A stretch of 35,770 nucleotides of DNA from an uncultured Clostridia bacterium (GTDB lineage: Bacteria > Bacillota > Clostridia > Oscillospirales > Acutalibacteraceae): NCBI GenBank assembly GCA_946539105.1, contig CAMNHG010000002.1:1-35770 (forward strand). The letters are read 5' to 3'. Positions 6,797-15,985 of the stretch are shown in pieces. Made by a program: the position numbers and the translations under genes. Under the pieces are notes generated by a model. That model worked only from the letters and a program-made list of their open reading frames with translations. It did not search any database and had not been told where the DNA came from. The first letter of the stretch is position 1; every line of letters begins with the position of its first letter.

Positions 6797-7903
6797 TCAT
6801 TTTGCAGACAAAATACAGTCGCAAATTGAGTCCACCGATTCGCGCTCAAGACCGGCGAACATCGGCAAAGTCAAAATATTATTCGCTGTTTGATACGCTA
6901 CCGGAGTTTTTGAAACCTCACAACCCGGTTTTCCTCTATAGCAGGACACGCTGTTTGTCAGCGGATAAAAATACTTTCTGGTATTAAAGCCCTTTTCGGC
7001 AAGCCTTTGGGCAATATCATCGCGGTTAAATTTTTCGCCGTCAAACAAAACGGGAAAATATGAATAATTCGGCTTAACACCGTCCTGACGCGCGCACAGC
7101 TTGATTCCCTCAACACCCGAAAGCCGCTCTCTGTAGCGTTTGTCGGCTTCTCCGCGCTTTTTAATTTCCTCGTCAATGTGTCTTAGATTGCAAATTCCCA
7201 TTGCCGCGTGAAGCTCGCCCATCTTAGCGTTTCCGCCTACATACAGCACATCCTCGGGGCCGTGGATTCCGAAATTCTTTATGTCGTTGAGCAGAGGCGA
7301 CAGCTTTTCGTCAGAATAGCATACCGCTCCCCCCTCTACCGTATGGAACACCTTTGTCGCATGGAAGCTGAACATTGAAGCGTCGCCGAAGCAGGCCGAT
7401 GAAACTCCGTTTTTGGTAACGCCGAACGCGTGCGCGGCGTCGTAAATCACCTTTAAGCCGTACTTTTCAGCAATCGCCTCAATAGCGTCGGTATCGCATA
7501 AATTGCCGTAAACGTGGACAGGGATAACCGCAACGGTTTTGTCGGTAATCAGGCTTTCAATCTGACTTACATCAATGGTGTAATCGTCCCTGTTAATATC
7601 GCAAAACACCGGTTTTAAGCCGCTGCGCACAATAGCATGGGTTGTAGACACAAAGGTAAACGGGGTTGTTATAACCTCGCCTCCCTCTTCAAAGCCCATC
7701 GCCTCAAGTATATTTTCAAGCGCGAGATGGCCGTTTGTAAACAGCGTTATGTTGGAAACGTTAAGATACTTTTTAAGTTCCTTTTCAAGCTGCTTGTGCT
7801 TTACGCCGTTATTTGTCAGCCACCTGCTGTCCCAAAGCTCTTTTATTTCTTCGCAGTATTCCTCAAAATCGGGCAATGAGGAACGCGTGACATTAATTGC
7901 CAT
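6797..7903 (-). CDS. DegT/DnrJ/EryC1/StrS-family sugar aminotransferase
   Basis: The 368-residue protein is a fold type I PLP enzyme of normal family length. It shows VIYDAAHAFG with the Asp that contacts the pyridine nitrogen, and FSFHATKVFHTVEGGA with the Schiff-base lysine at K184. Members transaminate keto-sugar nucleotides, usually at C3 or C4 of dTDP- or UDP-linked 4-keto-6-deoxy sugars. It overlaps the preceding GNAT gene by 11 bases. An aminotransferase directly coupled to an N-acetyltransferase suggests an N-acylated amino-deoxy sugar for the polymer. No dehydratase that would make the keto sugar is present in the window, so it must come from elsewhere. Confidence 0.9.
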   Translation of the reverse strand: MAINVTRSSLPDFEEYCEEIKELWDSRWLTNNGVKHKQLEKELKKYLNVSNITLFTNGHLALENILEAMGFEEGGEVITTPFTFVSTTHAIVRSGLKPVFCDINRDDYTIDVSQIESLITDKTVAVIPVHVYGNLCDTDAIEAIAEKYGLKVIYDAAHAFGVTKNGVSSACFGDASMFSFHATKVFHTVEGGAVCYSDEKLSPLLNDIKNFGIHGPEDVLYVGGNAKMGELHAAMGICNLRHIDEEIKKRGEADKRYRERLSGVEGIKLCARQDGVKPNYSYFPVLFDGEKFNRDDIAQRLAEKGFNTRKYFYPLTNSVSCYRGKPGCEVSKTPVAYQTANNILTLPMFAGLERESVDSICDCILSAK

Positions 7904-8414
7904 TTGCCGTAAATTCCTCTCTTAAAACTGCATACATCAACAAATCAACGTATTCTCCGTTTTTATAACGCGCCTCGCGCTTTACGCCTTCGCGGATAAA
8001 TCCGTTTTTTTCATAAAAGCCGACGGCTGTTTTATTACTGCTCAGTACACCCAGCTCGACGCGGTTGAGGTTAAGGTTAAAAAACGCGTGTTTCAGCATT
8101 TCGTTAACCGCAAAGCTGCCTGCGCCCTTTCCGCGGTGTTCGGGATTTCCTATCATTACGGAAAGCTCCGCGCTGCGGTGCAGATAATCAATACCGGTCA
8201 AATACACAACGCCGATGAGTACGTCGTTTTCGTCAACAACAGCGCACCTTACGGTATTTACGCGGTTTTTAAGGTAGCTGTCAAACCAAGCGTTGTCTAC
8301 CTCGCTTCCGATATATCTGAACGGCGCGCCGAGGTTTGCAACCAGCCCGGGGTTATTTCTCCACTTATTGATTTCGGGAATATCCCTTCGCTCAATTTCT
8401 CTTAAACAATACAT
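7893..8414 (-). CDS. GNAT-family N-acetyltransferase (RimJ/RimL-like)
   Basis: The 173-residue protein has the GNAT core. The acetyl-CoA pyrophosphate loop is near residues 93-98 (NPEHRGKGAGSFAVNEML), and the C-terminal part FYEKNGFIREGVKREARYKNG is typical of RimJ/RimL-like sugar or antibiotic acetyltransferases. GAGGTG precedes the ATG. It overlaps the genes on both sides (13 bases upstream, 11 downstream), so it is translationally coupled to the DegT aminotransferase. The likely job is N-acetylation of the amino sugar made there; that is inferred from context. Confidence 0.87.
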   Translation of the reverse strand: MYCLREIERRDIPEINKWRNNPGLVANLGAPFRYIGSEVDNAWFDSYLKNRVNTVRCAVVDENDVLIGVVYLTGIDYLHRSAELSVMIGNPEHRGKGAGSFAVNEMLKHAFFNLNLNRVELGVLSSNKTAVGFYEKNGFIREGVKREARYKNGEYVDLLMYAVLREEFTANGN

Positions 8415-9352
8415 TTTTTCACCTCGTTAATCACCGTAATCATATCGTCTTTTCCGTATCGCCTGTCGCACGGAAGCGGAAGTATATTTTCCGCAAAGTC
8501 ACGCGCGGATTCACATTCATTTACACGGCTGTTCAGCCAAAGAGTAGGAATATATATGCGTTTTTCCGCAAGCTGTTTTTTTATATTCATTCCGTTTTTT
8601 AGGTAGAGCGGATACGCGTACGGCCCTTTTACCGGCTTTATATCAAGCGGATTTATACTGTCAAAGGCATCTGAGAGCACCTCAAAGTTTTTCTCACGGG
8701 CAATACGCGCGCTTTCATAGTCGATTGCACCGAGAAGATTATGGGTAAGCCTCGACATATACTTTATATCGCTGTCGTAAAGCGATTTGTCGTTTTTCTT
8801 AAACACATCGTAATAATCGGAAGCGGAATCTCCCTCAAACCTTCCGAGCAGATGCTCCATTCTGCCCATTGAAATATCCGTGGGCAATTTTTCTTCAAGC
8901 ACCGCGTCTGTAGCAAGATACGCTCCGTCGGGAACTCCGAAAAACTTTCTGCACGAGTAGATGGTATCCGTATTCTCCGCGGGAGCCCGGTAAAAAGCCT
9001 GAACGTTATCGACTATAACATTCTTATATTTGTTTTTGAGGTCAAGTAAAACCGAATTGTCAAGCTGACCGTAATAGTTCACTGTATAAAGCCACGAATC
9101 CGGCTCTAAATCTGAATCTAAGCACGGCATAAAGCTGCTGTCAACAGAGTAAAATTCCGTTTTGCAGCCCTCTCTAACGCAGATGTTTTCCACCGATTCG
9201 CAAAGCCAGTACGGAAGATACAGTTTTTTTATTCCCCTTGCCCTAATTAAATAAGCCAGGGCGTACCTCGCGCTGTTGAGTGCCGTTAAGCCGGTGTAAT
9301 ATTCGTTGCTGATTAATTGTTCAAGCTCAGGATAGCCGCCGATTTCCTTCAT
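8402..9352 (-). CDS. Divergent DegT-like PLP-dependent enzyme
   Basis: The 316-residue protein keeps the fold type I aminotransferase plan. It has ALNSARYALAYLI near residues 24-36, IVDNVQAFYR with the pyridine-binding Asp at 115, and YSCRKFFGVPDGAYL with a candidate Schiff-base lysine at K136. It is shorter and more divergent than classic DegT enzymes. It may act on a carrier-bound or amino-acid substrate rather than a keto sugar. It follows the sugar-associated ATP-grasp gene by one base and has no clear Shine-Dalgarno, which suggests translational coupling. Family membership is fairly clear; the reaction is not. Confidence 0.75.
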   Translation of the reverse strand: MKEIGGYPELEQLISNEYYTGLTALNSARYALAYLIRARGIKKLYLPYWLCESVENICVREGCKTEFYSVDSSFMPCLDSDLEPDSWLYTVNYYGQLDNSVLLDLKNKYKNVIVDNVQAFYRAPAENTDTIYSCRKFFGVPDGAYLATDAVLEEKLPTDISMGRMEHLLGRFEGDSASDYYDVFKKNDKSLYDSDIKYMSRLTHNLLGAIDYESARIAREKNFEVLSDAFDSINPLDIKPVKGPYAYPLYLKNGMNIKKQLAEKRIYIPTLWLNSRVNECESARDFAENILPLPCDRRYGKDDMITVINEVKKCIV

Positions 9353-9353
9353 A

Positions 9354-10475
9354 TTAAATCAAATTCTTTTCTTTTAATTTTGCCGTATAGTATGTTTTCA
9401 GCCTTTCATTCTTCATAAACGGAACAACGTGCTGATATGTGCGGATTCCCGAATGGGAGTTGATTTCTATAATCTTAAATCCGTTGTCGGTTATAATTAC
9501 ATCGATACCGATATACGAAAGCTCTGACAGATACGAATGGATTTTTTTGCATACACTTACAATATCGTTCCAGTAAGGGATTTCGCCTGTAAGCAAGGCG
9601 TTTGAAACAGGATGACGGGTTAGATTCTCGTGATACTCGCCGTCCTTGTCCAGGTAATACGCGCTTTTAATTTCGCCGCGCTCAATATCAACGGCGGCGT
9701 TAACCCCTGCTGTTGAGTGGGCGACGTTAAAATCATTGCTGTCCATTCCCCATCGCATGAACGAGAACAAAAGCTCAATTTCACCGCTGTCCGTTCTTGC
9801 TGTTTGAATACGCAGGGTATGCGCTGCGGTTGAGCAAACCTTTTTATATTTTTCGCACTGGTCAACATGCTCAGTGATTAAGTATTCGCCGAGCGTGCCT
9901 AAAAAGCTGCCGAACTGCGCCTCGTCAAAGCGTTTATCATTTGCGAGATAACCGCCGTCCTCATACGCAAGGCGGTAAAAGCCGTCTCCTCCGCTGCCCT
10001 GGTTGGGCTTAGCGGCAAGTACCTTTTTACTTTTCAGCAAGGCTGTTAACGCGCCTGTATTGGCAACCGGATATTCAGCCGGAAAATCAGGCAGGCGGCG
10101 GATTTTGCCTCCGTCGTCAATCGCGGCGTAATAATTCGGCAGATACTCGCTGAACCTGTCGAGCACATAGCGCAAGGTCAGCTTGTCGTCAATCCACACC
10201 GAAAAACGGTTATTTAGCGGATAGAGCATATAATAATCGTAATCAGACAGATAGTCCCCGCAGTTTTCCTCAGTGAGCTTGTAATTATTGAGCTTTTGAG
10301 CCAGAAAACCTCGCTTCCATGCCCATCTTCTTTGCTTAAGGCTGAGGTGCTCGGGATTTACCAAAAGCTCCTTAATATAATCTTCTCTGAGGTCTCCTGC
10401 CATATAAGGGTGCATTCCCTTTGAGCAAAGCCTTTTGAAAACAATTCTTCTTAAAACTTTGTTAAATATACTCAT
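9354..10475 (-). CDS. Sugar-transfer-associated ATP-grasp protein
   Basis: The 373-residue protein has an ATP-grasp core with KVLAAKPNQGSGGDGFYRL (the ATP-binding Lys and glycine loop, ~150-170). Near 335-350 it has IGIDVIITDNGFKIIEINSHSG, carrying the acidic metal-binding residues (D, E, N) of the C-terminal ATP-grasp half. This matches the ATPgrasp_ST type found in polysaccharide clusters. ATP-grasp enzymes join a carboxylate to an amine or thiol through an acyl-phosphate. The start overlaps the upstream ATP-grasp gene by 4 bases. It probably attaches an amino or acyl group to a sugar acid or lipid-linked intermediate, which is inference from the neighbourhood. Confidence 0.82.
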   Translation of the reverse strand: MSIFNKVLRRIVFKRLCSKGMHPYMAGDLREDYIKELLVNPEHLSLKQRRWAWKRGFLAQKLNNYKLTEENCGDYLSDYDYYMLYPLNNRFSVWIDDKLTLRYVLDRFSEYLPNYYAAIDDGGKIRRLPDFPAEYPVANTGALTALLKSKKVLAAKPNQGSGGDGFYRLAYEDGGYLANDKRFDEAQFGSFLGTLGEYLITEHVDQCEKYKKVCSTAAHTLRIQTARTDSGEIELLFSFMRWGMDSNDFNVAHSTAGVNAAVDIERGEIKSAYYLDKDGEYHENLTRHPVSNALLTGEIPYWNDIVSVCKKIHSYLSELSYIGIDVIITDNGFKIIEINSHSGIRTYQHVVPFMKNERLKTYYTAKLKEKNLI

Positions 10476-11674
10476 ACATTCACCTTAATCCACTTGCCGG
10501 GATTTTCTATCATTTCAAGCATTTGTTCCTGAGAATCAAAACGCATTACAAGACATCCCAAGGTTGAGGAAGAACCGACATACCTCGTCACGGAATCTCC
10601 GCTTTGAGCTGTAATGTGGTTTTCTAAAATATTATTAATTTCAACTTCAGAGTCTATTTCAATATTTTCGAGGACGCCGTCCTTGAAGCTGTGAACCGAG
10701 TAATACGCGCCGTAACCGTTAGGCGCGGTGTTTTCGGGAAGTTCAAAGCTGTCCCCCACAGCCGATAAAACCGAAATTCGCGCAAGGTTAACGCCTGTAA
10801 GATGTTCGATTACCTGGGGAATGTAGTTTCCGCCGTCGCGCGGAGCAACCTCCATCAAATAAACCCTGCCGTCCTTGCCGATTTTAATATCAAAATTATA
10901 GGTACAGGTTTTCATATTTAGCAGAGTAAGCAAACGCTGAATCTCCGCGTGGATTTTATCCTGTATATCACACGTAAGCACGGACGGAAAGCTGGCAGCG
11001 ACCGGCACAAAGGGATTTGCCGCCTCCAAATCAAAGTGGTCGTTGGCAAAGCATCTGAAAACGAGCTCACCGTCTACCGATAAGCCGTCTCCAGCGACCT
11101 GATAGCAGTCGCTTTCGACAAACTCTTCAATTACAATCGTGTGCGAACGCGAATAAGAAAAAGCGTTGTTAATTTTTTCATCCGCTTTTTCCCCTGCCTT
11201 AATCACGGCAACGCCCTTACTGCCCGAGGAATCTGCGGGCTTTACAACGACGGGGAATTTAAATCTGCCCGACGCAAGCCCTAACTGAGCCTGCAAAGCG
11301 TCGGAAAAGCCCATTGCAAACGGAGTCGCAAAGCCGTTATCCGCTAAAAAACGGCGAAACTTTGCCTTGTCGCACAGAATGTCAACTGAGCTGTACGGAT
11401 TTCCCGGAAGTCCGAGCTGTTCGGCTATATATGCCGCTGTAGGCGCGGCAGGATCGGAAGCGTAAGCCAAAACCCCGTCGGGCTTTTCCTCACGTGCCAC
11501 CTTTAGCACAGCCTCTTTGTCGGTAGTGCTGACAAGGTAAAACTTATCGGCGGCGTACTGCCCGGGATTGTCGGGCAAATAGTCGCACAAAACCGTGTAA
11601 TAGCCGTATTCCCTGGCTATATTTATAACGATAACCTGCTGAGCCGAACCGCCCAGCAAAAGCAATTTTTTCAT
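10472..11674 (-). CDS. ATP-grasp carboxylate-amine ligase-like protein
   Basis: This 400-residue protein belongs to the PurK/PurT/carbamoyl-phosphate-synthase-like ATP-grasp group. The N-terminal Rossmann-like preATP domain begins KKLLLLGGSAQQ. The ATP-binding loop is FPVVVKPADSSGSKGV (~144-159). The metal-site region is YNFDIKIGKDGRVYLMEVAPRDGG (~264-287), with Glu and Arg in place. It probably makes an amide or peptide bond. It is coupled to a second ATP-grasp gene by a 4-base overlap. Two ATP-grasp enzymes beside PLP and GNAT enzymes suggest amino-acid-like decoration of the polymer. Substrates are unknown. Confidence 0.82.
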   Translation of the reverse strand: MKKLLLLGGSAQQVIVINIAREYGYYTVLCDYLPDNPGQYAADKFYLVSTTDKEAVLKVAREEKPDGVLAYASDPAAPTAAYIAEQLGLPGNPYSSVDILCDKAKFRRFLADNGFATPFAMGFSDALQAQLGLASGRFKFPVVVKPADSSGSKGVAVIKAGEKADEKINNAFSYSRSHTIVIEEFVESDCYQVAGDGLSVDGELVFRCFANDHFDLEAANPFVPVAASFPSVLTCDIQDKIHAEIQRLLTLLNMKTCTYNFDIKIGKDGRVYLMEVAPRDGGNYIPQVIEHLTGVNLARISVLSAVGDSFELPENTAPNGYGAYYSVHSFKDGVLENIEIDSEVEINNILENHITAQSGDSVTRYVGSSSTLGCLVMRFDSQEQMLEMIENPGKWIKVNV

Positions 11675-11725
11675 ATTAATTTTCCCGAAAACTTAACATT
11701 GTAATTTATCATTTACGCAAAGCCA

Positions 11726-12676
11726 CTAATTCTTTATCATTTTATTTTTTACCTTAGCAATAAACGGAAATGAATCTTTTATTTTTTGCTTCAGGTAGTG
11801 TTTTCTGCGTTTTTTCCAGTTATCCGGATAGAGCTTTTTTGCCTTCTTTATCTCTCTGTTAAGCATAAGATTCTCAAAATTCAAGCTATCACGCATTACA
11901 TCAAATGAAAAAGAAAATTGTTTGTTTGTATATTCATCATATATGTTTAACATATTTATAAATCTTTGATTAGCTTTATTTTTTTTTTCTGGATTTTCGT
12001 TATTTTTCCCTGTTACAGACTTTGCATTCACACGGTAAACAGACATCGGCTCTGCAAAAAAATATGCCTTGCCGTTAAGAGCCATATTAACTGCAAGAGG
12101 ATAATCCGCGCAAGGTTTATCCTTTACATCAGGAAAATCGCTGTTAATTGCCGCTTCTCTGCGAAACATAATAGACGCTGTTGGAAATATCCATTTTTCT
12201 ATTACTTCTTCGGTGCTTATTTCTCGGTCTGCTGTGATATTACTAAACAAACCCTTTTTATTTCCTCTTTCGTCAGCATAATAGGCATTGTGTCCGCAAA
12301 TAGTAAACTCGGGGTTATTCTCCAAAAAATCCGTTTGAATTTGCAGCTTTTCGGAAGATATCCAAAAATCATCACCCTCACATACTGCAATATATTCTCC
12401 TTTAGCCATTGGCATAAGGATATCATTCATCGCACTTACGCCTTTTGAATAAAGATTCTCTTCATGCAAAACTGCTCTAACAAGTTCGGGGTATTCGTTT
12501 TGATATTCCTCTATAATTTTAGTTGTTCCGTCGGTAGAAGCGTCATCATTAACAAGAATTTCATACTTAAAATTCACGTTTTGATTAATTAGACTTTCAA
12601 GACACTTTCTGATAAACGGCTTATGATTATATGCAATACAAAACACAGAAACCATTATTTTACCGGTATCATTCAA
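11726..12676 (-). CDS. Family 2 glycosyltransferase
   Basis: The 316-residue protein starts at a TTG (12676) with AAGGAG eight bases upstream, two bases after the previous stop. It shows the GT-A start VSVFCIAYNHKPFIRKCLESL, the nucleotide-binding NDDASTDGT and EGDDFW around residues 41-100, and a C-terminal basic region. It is a cytoplasmic transferase with GT2 hallmarks that adds a sugar to the lipid-linked repeat unit. The gene is visibly more AT-rich than the ATP-grasp genes after it, as are the next two upstream GT genes, which suggests this block was acquired separately. Confidence 0.88.
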   Translation of the reverse strand: MNDTGKIMVSVFCIAYNHKPFIRKCLESLINQNVNFKYEILVNDDASTDGTTKIIEEYQNEYPELVRAVLHEENLYSKGVSAMNDILMPMAKGEYIAVCEGDDFWISSEKLQIQTDFLENNPEFTICGHNAYYADERGNKKGLFSNITADREISTEEVIEKWIFPTASIMFRREAAINSDFPDVKDKPCADYPLAVNMALNGKAYFFAEPMSVYRVNAKSVTGKNNENPEKKNKANQRFINMLNIYDEYTNKQFSFSFDVMRDSLNFENLMLNREIKKAKKLYPDNWKKRRKHYLKQKIKDSFPFIAKVKNKMIKN

Positions 12677-12678
12677 AG

Positions 12679-13821
12679 TTATTTCTCCTTTATTATTTTT
12701 TTAAGAGAATCCGTAAATTCATAGTTGAGCTCACGAATCACGGAAAATGAATTGTTTTCATATTCATCTGAACTGACCGACATAATGGTTTGCGCCAGTG
12801 CCGACGGATTATCTCCGTAATAAAAGAAAATACAATCCGAAACTTTGCTTTCTCTCAACACAGGAATATCAACTGAAACTACTGTTAATCCGCAAGAAAA
12901 ATAAGAGAGCACTTTTGACGGGAAAGACGTATTGTTAAAGCCTTCATTTGGATTTTGAGAACTCACTCCGATATCACAGGAGCACAAAAAATCAATGTAT
13001 TCATCTCCGGATTTAATACCGTCATAGCTTACAACAGCTTTTGAACGAGAAGAAACATCATCAATAAGTTTTTTTATTGCATCAACTTCCTCAGGTGTTC
13101 CGAATCCGAGAATATGCATATGATATTTTTCTGTAAGAAACTCAGCTGAATTAATCGCCGTATAAGCACCTTTTTTAGTTTTATCAAAAGTGCCGGCATA
13201 AACACAGTGAATTTTCCCATCACCAAAATTGCTTTTCCTTTGATAGCTGTTATACTCGCCATAGTTTATAACAAACGGTTTCTTACCATTATTGACCGAA
13301 CGCTCAAGTATTTCGGAAGAAAAAATATAGCTGTCCGCTGTGTTCCTAAAAAATTTTATTTCTTTTTCGCTGCATTTTTTATCGCCTTTTACGTCTCCGT
13401 AAATTTCCTCAACCTCAATAATTAATCTAAACTTTTTGATTACTTTCGCAATTTTTAAAATAGTAATGGTTGACAAAGAATGATACGAGATTACTGTATC
13501 GTTCTTTTCAGTATTAAAAAGCAAAAACAAAAGCAGCTGAAGTCTGAGGAATACGATTGAGGCAACTCGAAAAAAAATATTTTTTCTTCCGGGAGAATAG
13601 AAAAGCTGCAGTTTTAGCTTATCACTCAAACTTATAATTTTTTTCGGGCAGGACTTTTGATTTAGCGTGGGACTTTTCGAAACAATGGTTACGCTGTATC
13701 CCAATCTGTTCAAGACTCCACTGATATAGTTGATTTTAGCTGCAGCAGAAGGCGCAAATCTTCTGTTTTCGTCTTTGTTTACGGGATGATTATATTCACC
13801 AATATAATAAATATTTTTCAA
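12679..13821 (-). CDS. Family 4-like (GT-B) glycosyltransferase
   Basis: The 380-residue protein has a GT-B layout. The N-terminal domain has a GGVLNRLGY-like acceptor segment (ISGVLNRLGYSVTIVSKSP). The C-terminal donor domain has VYAGTFDKTKKGAYTAINSA near 208-227 and the weak E-x7-E-like segment GVSSQNPNEGFNNTSFPSKVLSY near 290-312. The Glu/Pro-Ser-Lys signature places it with GT4-like enzymes. Its start overlaps the preceding GT4 by 4 bases (ATGA). Sugar specificity is not readable. AT-rich codon use matches its two GT neighbours. Confidence 0.85.
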   Translation of the reverse strand: MKNIYYIGEYNHPVNKDENRRFAPSAAAKINYISGVLNRLGYSVTIVSKSPTLNQKSCPKKIISLSDKLKLQLFYSPGRKNIFFRVASIVFLRLQLLLFLLFNTEKNDTVISYHSLSTITILKIAKVIKKFRLIIEVEEIYGDVKGDKKCSEKEIKFFRNTADSYIFSSEILERSVNNGKKPFVINYGEYNSYQRKSNFGDGKIHCVYAGTFDKTKKGAYTAINSAEFLTEKYHMHILGFGTPEEVDAIKKLIDDVSSRSKAVVSYDGIKSGDEYIDFLCSCDIGVSSQNPNEGFNNTSFPSKVLSYFSCGLTVVSVDIPVLRESKVSDCIFFYYGDNPSALAQTIMSVSSDEYENNSFSVIRELNYEFTDSLKKIIKEK

Positions 13822-15017
13822 ACAGATTGTCCTTCCCTATACATATCAATATATTTTTGAAATTGATTTCTTTTTTCAAAGCGAGAAGCCTGTTCAATAC
13901 AATCAAAAGAATTAAACGGCTTTTCTTCGCAAACTTTCCTTATGCTTTGTTCCAGCGCACTATAATCATCCTTATCGACAATATATCCGCACTTTTCGTT
14001 GACGCACTCCGGACATCCACCGGTATTAAAGGTAACAACAGGGGTTCCGCATGCAAGTGCTTCAAGATTAGTCAGTCCCAAGACTTCTTCTCGGGTTGGG
14101 TTGACAAAAACATCCGCCTCTGTATAAAGCTCAGTAAGACGTTCTACATTGCTTGTCCTATTTATTGTAATTATATTATCCGGAATATCAGCTTTTCCGA
14201 TGTTGATTAATCCTACAAGAATAATCCTGTAATCATCAGGCAAAGACTTAGCTAAACGATAAAAAACGTCGAGCCCTTTTCGATTATTCCAAATATATGC
14301 AACGCCTAAAACAAGATACTTACCGTAACAGCCGTACTCTTTTTTTATATCACTGTTTGCCGGCTTAAAAACCTGTGTATCAATCCCGTTATGAATAACT
14401 CTTATTTCACAGTCCTTAAAAAACGAGCGTTTAGCTTCCTTGGCAATCCACCAAGACGGTGCTACAACAGTGAGTTGTTCTTTGTTCATTAATGAAACCA
14501 ACTCTTTTTTCTTCTCAAAAAGTTTTTTGCTTTTGTCAAAGAACCAAGAGTAGCTACTCTTTTGTGGGCAATGTTCGCATTTTGTTAACCATTTTTGACA
14601 ACCTATCATATCATAATGAGTGCAATAACCGGTAAAGCTCCAACAATCGTGAAAAGTCCAGTATATTTTAATATTTTTCTTTGTCAAGTAATCCAACAAC
14701 ATAGATAGATTGCAGTTGTGACCATGCAAATTATGCAGATGAACTATATCCGGAGAAATTCTTTCAAGCAACAAAATCAAGCGTTTTGTTGCGGATTTAC
14801 TATTAAATCCGTAATTTCCCAAAACTCTTGATTTTAGTGCTTCAATTTTAGTCTCAGCCCTGCTCATATAACTTTTTGCAAGAGGATATTGACTTGATCC
14901 CGCGCTATATATAATGTAATTTTCAACATTATTATAAGAAAGCAATTCGCTTACGGAAAGGCATATATTGCCCGTACTGCCAGAACCGCAGGTAACATTA
15001 ATTTGAACAACTTTCAT
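13818..15017 (-). CDS. Family 4 glycosyltransferase
   Basis: The 399-residue GT-B enzyme starts at the ATG at 15017 with GAGG seven bases upstream; the in-frame TTG six bases earlier is less likely. It has the GSTGNI acceptor-side loop near residues 12-17, VVHLHNLHGHNCN-like residues near the interdomain region, and a WTFHDCWSFTGYCTHY stretch. The donor side has PTREEVLGLTNLEALACGTPVV (E-x7-E motif). This WcaC/AmsK-like pattern with a Cys-rich CxxHYDMIGCQKW...C..C segment is common in capsule clusters. It is the first gene after the giant glycosidase gene and a strong hairpin. Confidence 0.9.
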   Translation of the reverse strand: MKVVQINVTCGSGSTGNICLSVSELLSYNNVENYIIYSAGSSQYPLAKSYMSRAETKIEALKSRVLGNYGFNSKSATKRLILLLERISPDIVHLHNLHGHNCNLSMLLDYLTKKNIKIYWTFHDCWSFTGYCTHYDMIGCQKWLTKCEHCPQKSSYSWFFDKSKKLFEKKKELVSLMNKEQLTVVAPSWWIAKEAKRSFFKDCEIRVIHNGIDTQVFKPANSDIKKEYGCYGKYLVLGVAYIWNNRKGLDVFYRLAKSLPDDYRIILVGLINIGKADIPDNIITINRTSNVERLTELYTEADVFVNPTREEVLGLTNLEALACGTPVVTFNTGGCPECVNEKCGYIVDKDDYSALEQSIRKVCEEKPFNSFDCIEQASRFEKRNQFQKYIDMYREGQSV

Positions 15018-15049
15018 AATCAAGCCTCACTCGTCCTATTATCGGTTCA

Positions 15050-15077
15050 GCCACACGGGGCATAAACCCCGTGTGGC
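15050..15077. other. Strong hairpin between the giant glycosidase gene and the next glycosyltransferase
   Basis: GCCACACGGGG (15050-15060) and CCCCGTGTGGC (15067-15077) are perfect 11-bp arms around CATAAA. In the direction of transcription (leftward) no U-tract follows, so it is not a standard terminator. It may be an RNA processing or stability element, or a partial terminator that sets lower expression of the downstream genes. Confidence 0.75.
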
Positions 15078-15129
15078 CTAACGCATAAATTATAATATTA
15101 TACTGTCAGTTTACAGCATAATCTTAATA

Positions 15130-15985
15130 TTACTCAAGAACAAGATGACCGGCAGCATCAAAGTACTGATAGGTCTTGCCGATGCTCTGTCCTTCAGGCT
15201 TTAAGCCGTTGTCTGTGTTAACAAACTTCTTAACATCCTTAACAATCTTACCGCCGTCGTTTACATAATAGTAGTAACCATCAGAGTAAATCAATCCTTT
15301 GTAAGGAACAGTATATCCGTTCTCGTAGTAGTAGTCGCCGATAAGACCATTCTTAACGGCTTCAAATACCAAACGACCGTCAGCGTCAAAGTGCTGAGTT
15401 GTCTTTCCGATATTCTTTCCGCCGGGTCTTAAGCCGTTATCGGTATTGACATACTTGTCCATATCCTTAACAATCTTACCACCATCGTTAACATAATAAT
15501 AATCGCCATCAACCTCGATAAGTCCTTTGTACGGTACAGCGTAGCCGTTCTCATAGTAGTAATCGCCAATAAGACCGTTCTTAGCAGTTTCATATACCAA
15601 ATGACCGTCAGCGTCAAAGTGCTGAGTTGTCTTTCCGATATTCTTTCCGCCGGGTCTTAACCCGTTGTCGGTATTGATGTACTTATCAGTATCCTTAACG
15701 ATTTTACCGCCATCATTTACATAATAGTAATTGCCGTCAGACTCAATAAGGCCCTTGTACGGTACAGTGTAGCCGTTCTCATAGTAGTAGTTGCCGATTA
15801 GACCGTTCTTAACATCCTGATTAATAACCATACGTCCGTCAGTGTCAAAGTGCTGAGTTGTCTTTGCAACAGACTTGCCATTTACAAGAAGTCCGTTATC
15901 TTTATTGATGTATTTGTCGTTATCCTTAACTACACGACCACCGTCGTTAACGTAGTAGTAAGAACCGTCAACCTTAACCAAGCCA
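15130..15985 (-). repeat. Four tandem ~228-bp repeats at the 3' end of the giant gene
   Basis: The same segment (for example the motif at 15241, 15469, 15697 and 15928) recurs every 228-231 bases, encoding ~76 residues with YYYENGY.VPYKGLI, YYYVNDGGKIVKD, NTDNGL and GKTTQHFDA. The spacing is a multiple of three, so gain or loss of copies keeps the frame. The aromatic-rich pattern resembles choline- or glucan-binding repeats. Confidence 0.9.

Noticed and set aside
15130..15985. CRISPR-like array or non-coding tandem repeat
   Set aside because: The 228-bp period is coding, in frame and encodes aromatic binding-type repeats; there are no short repeats with unique spacers.
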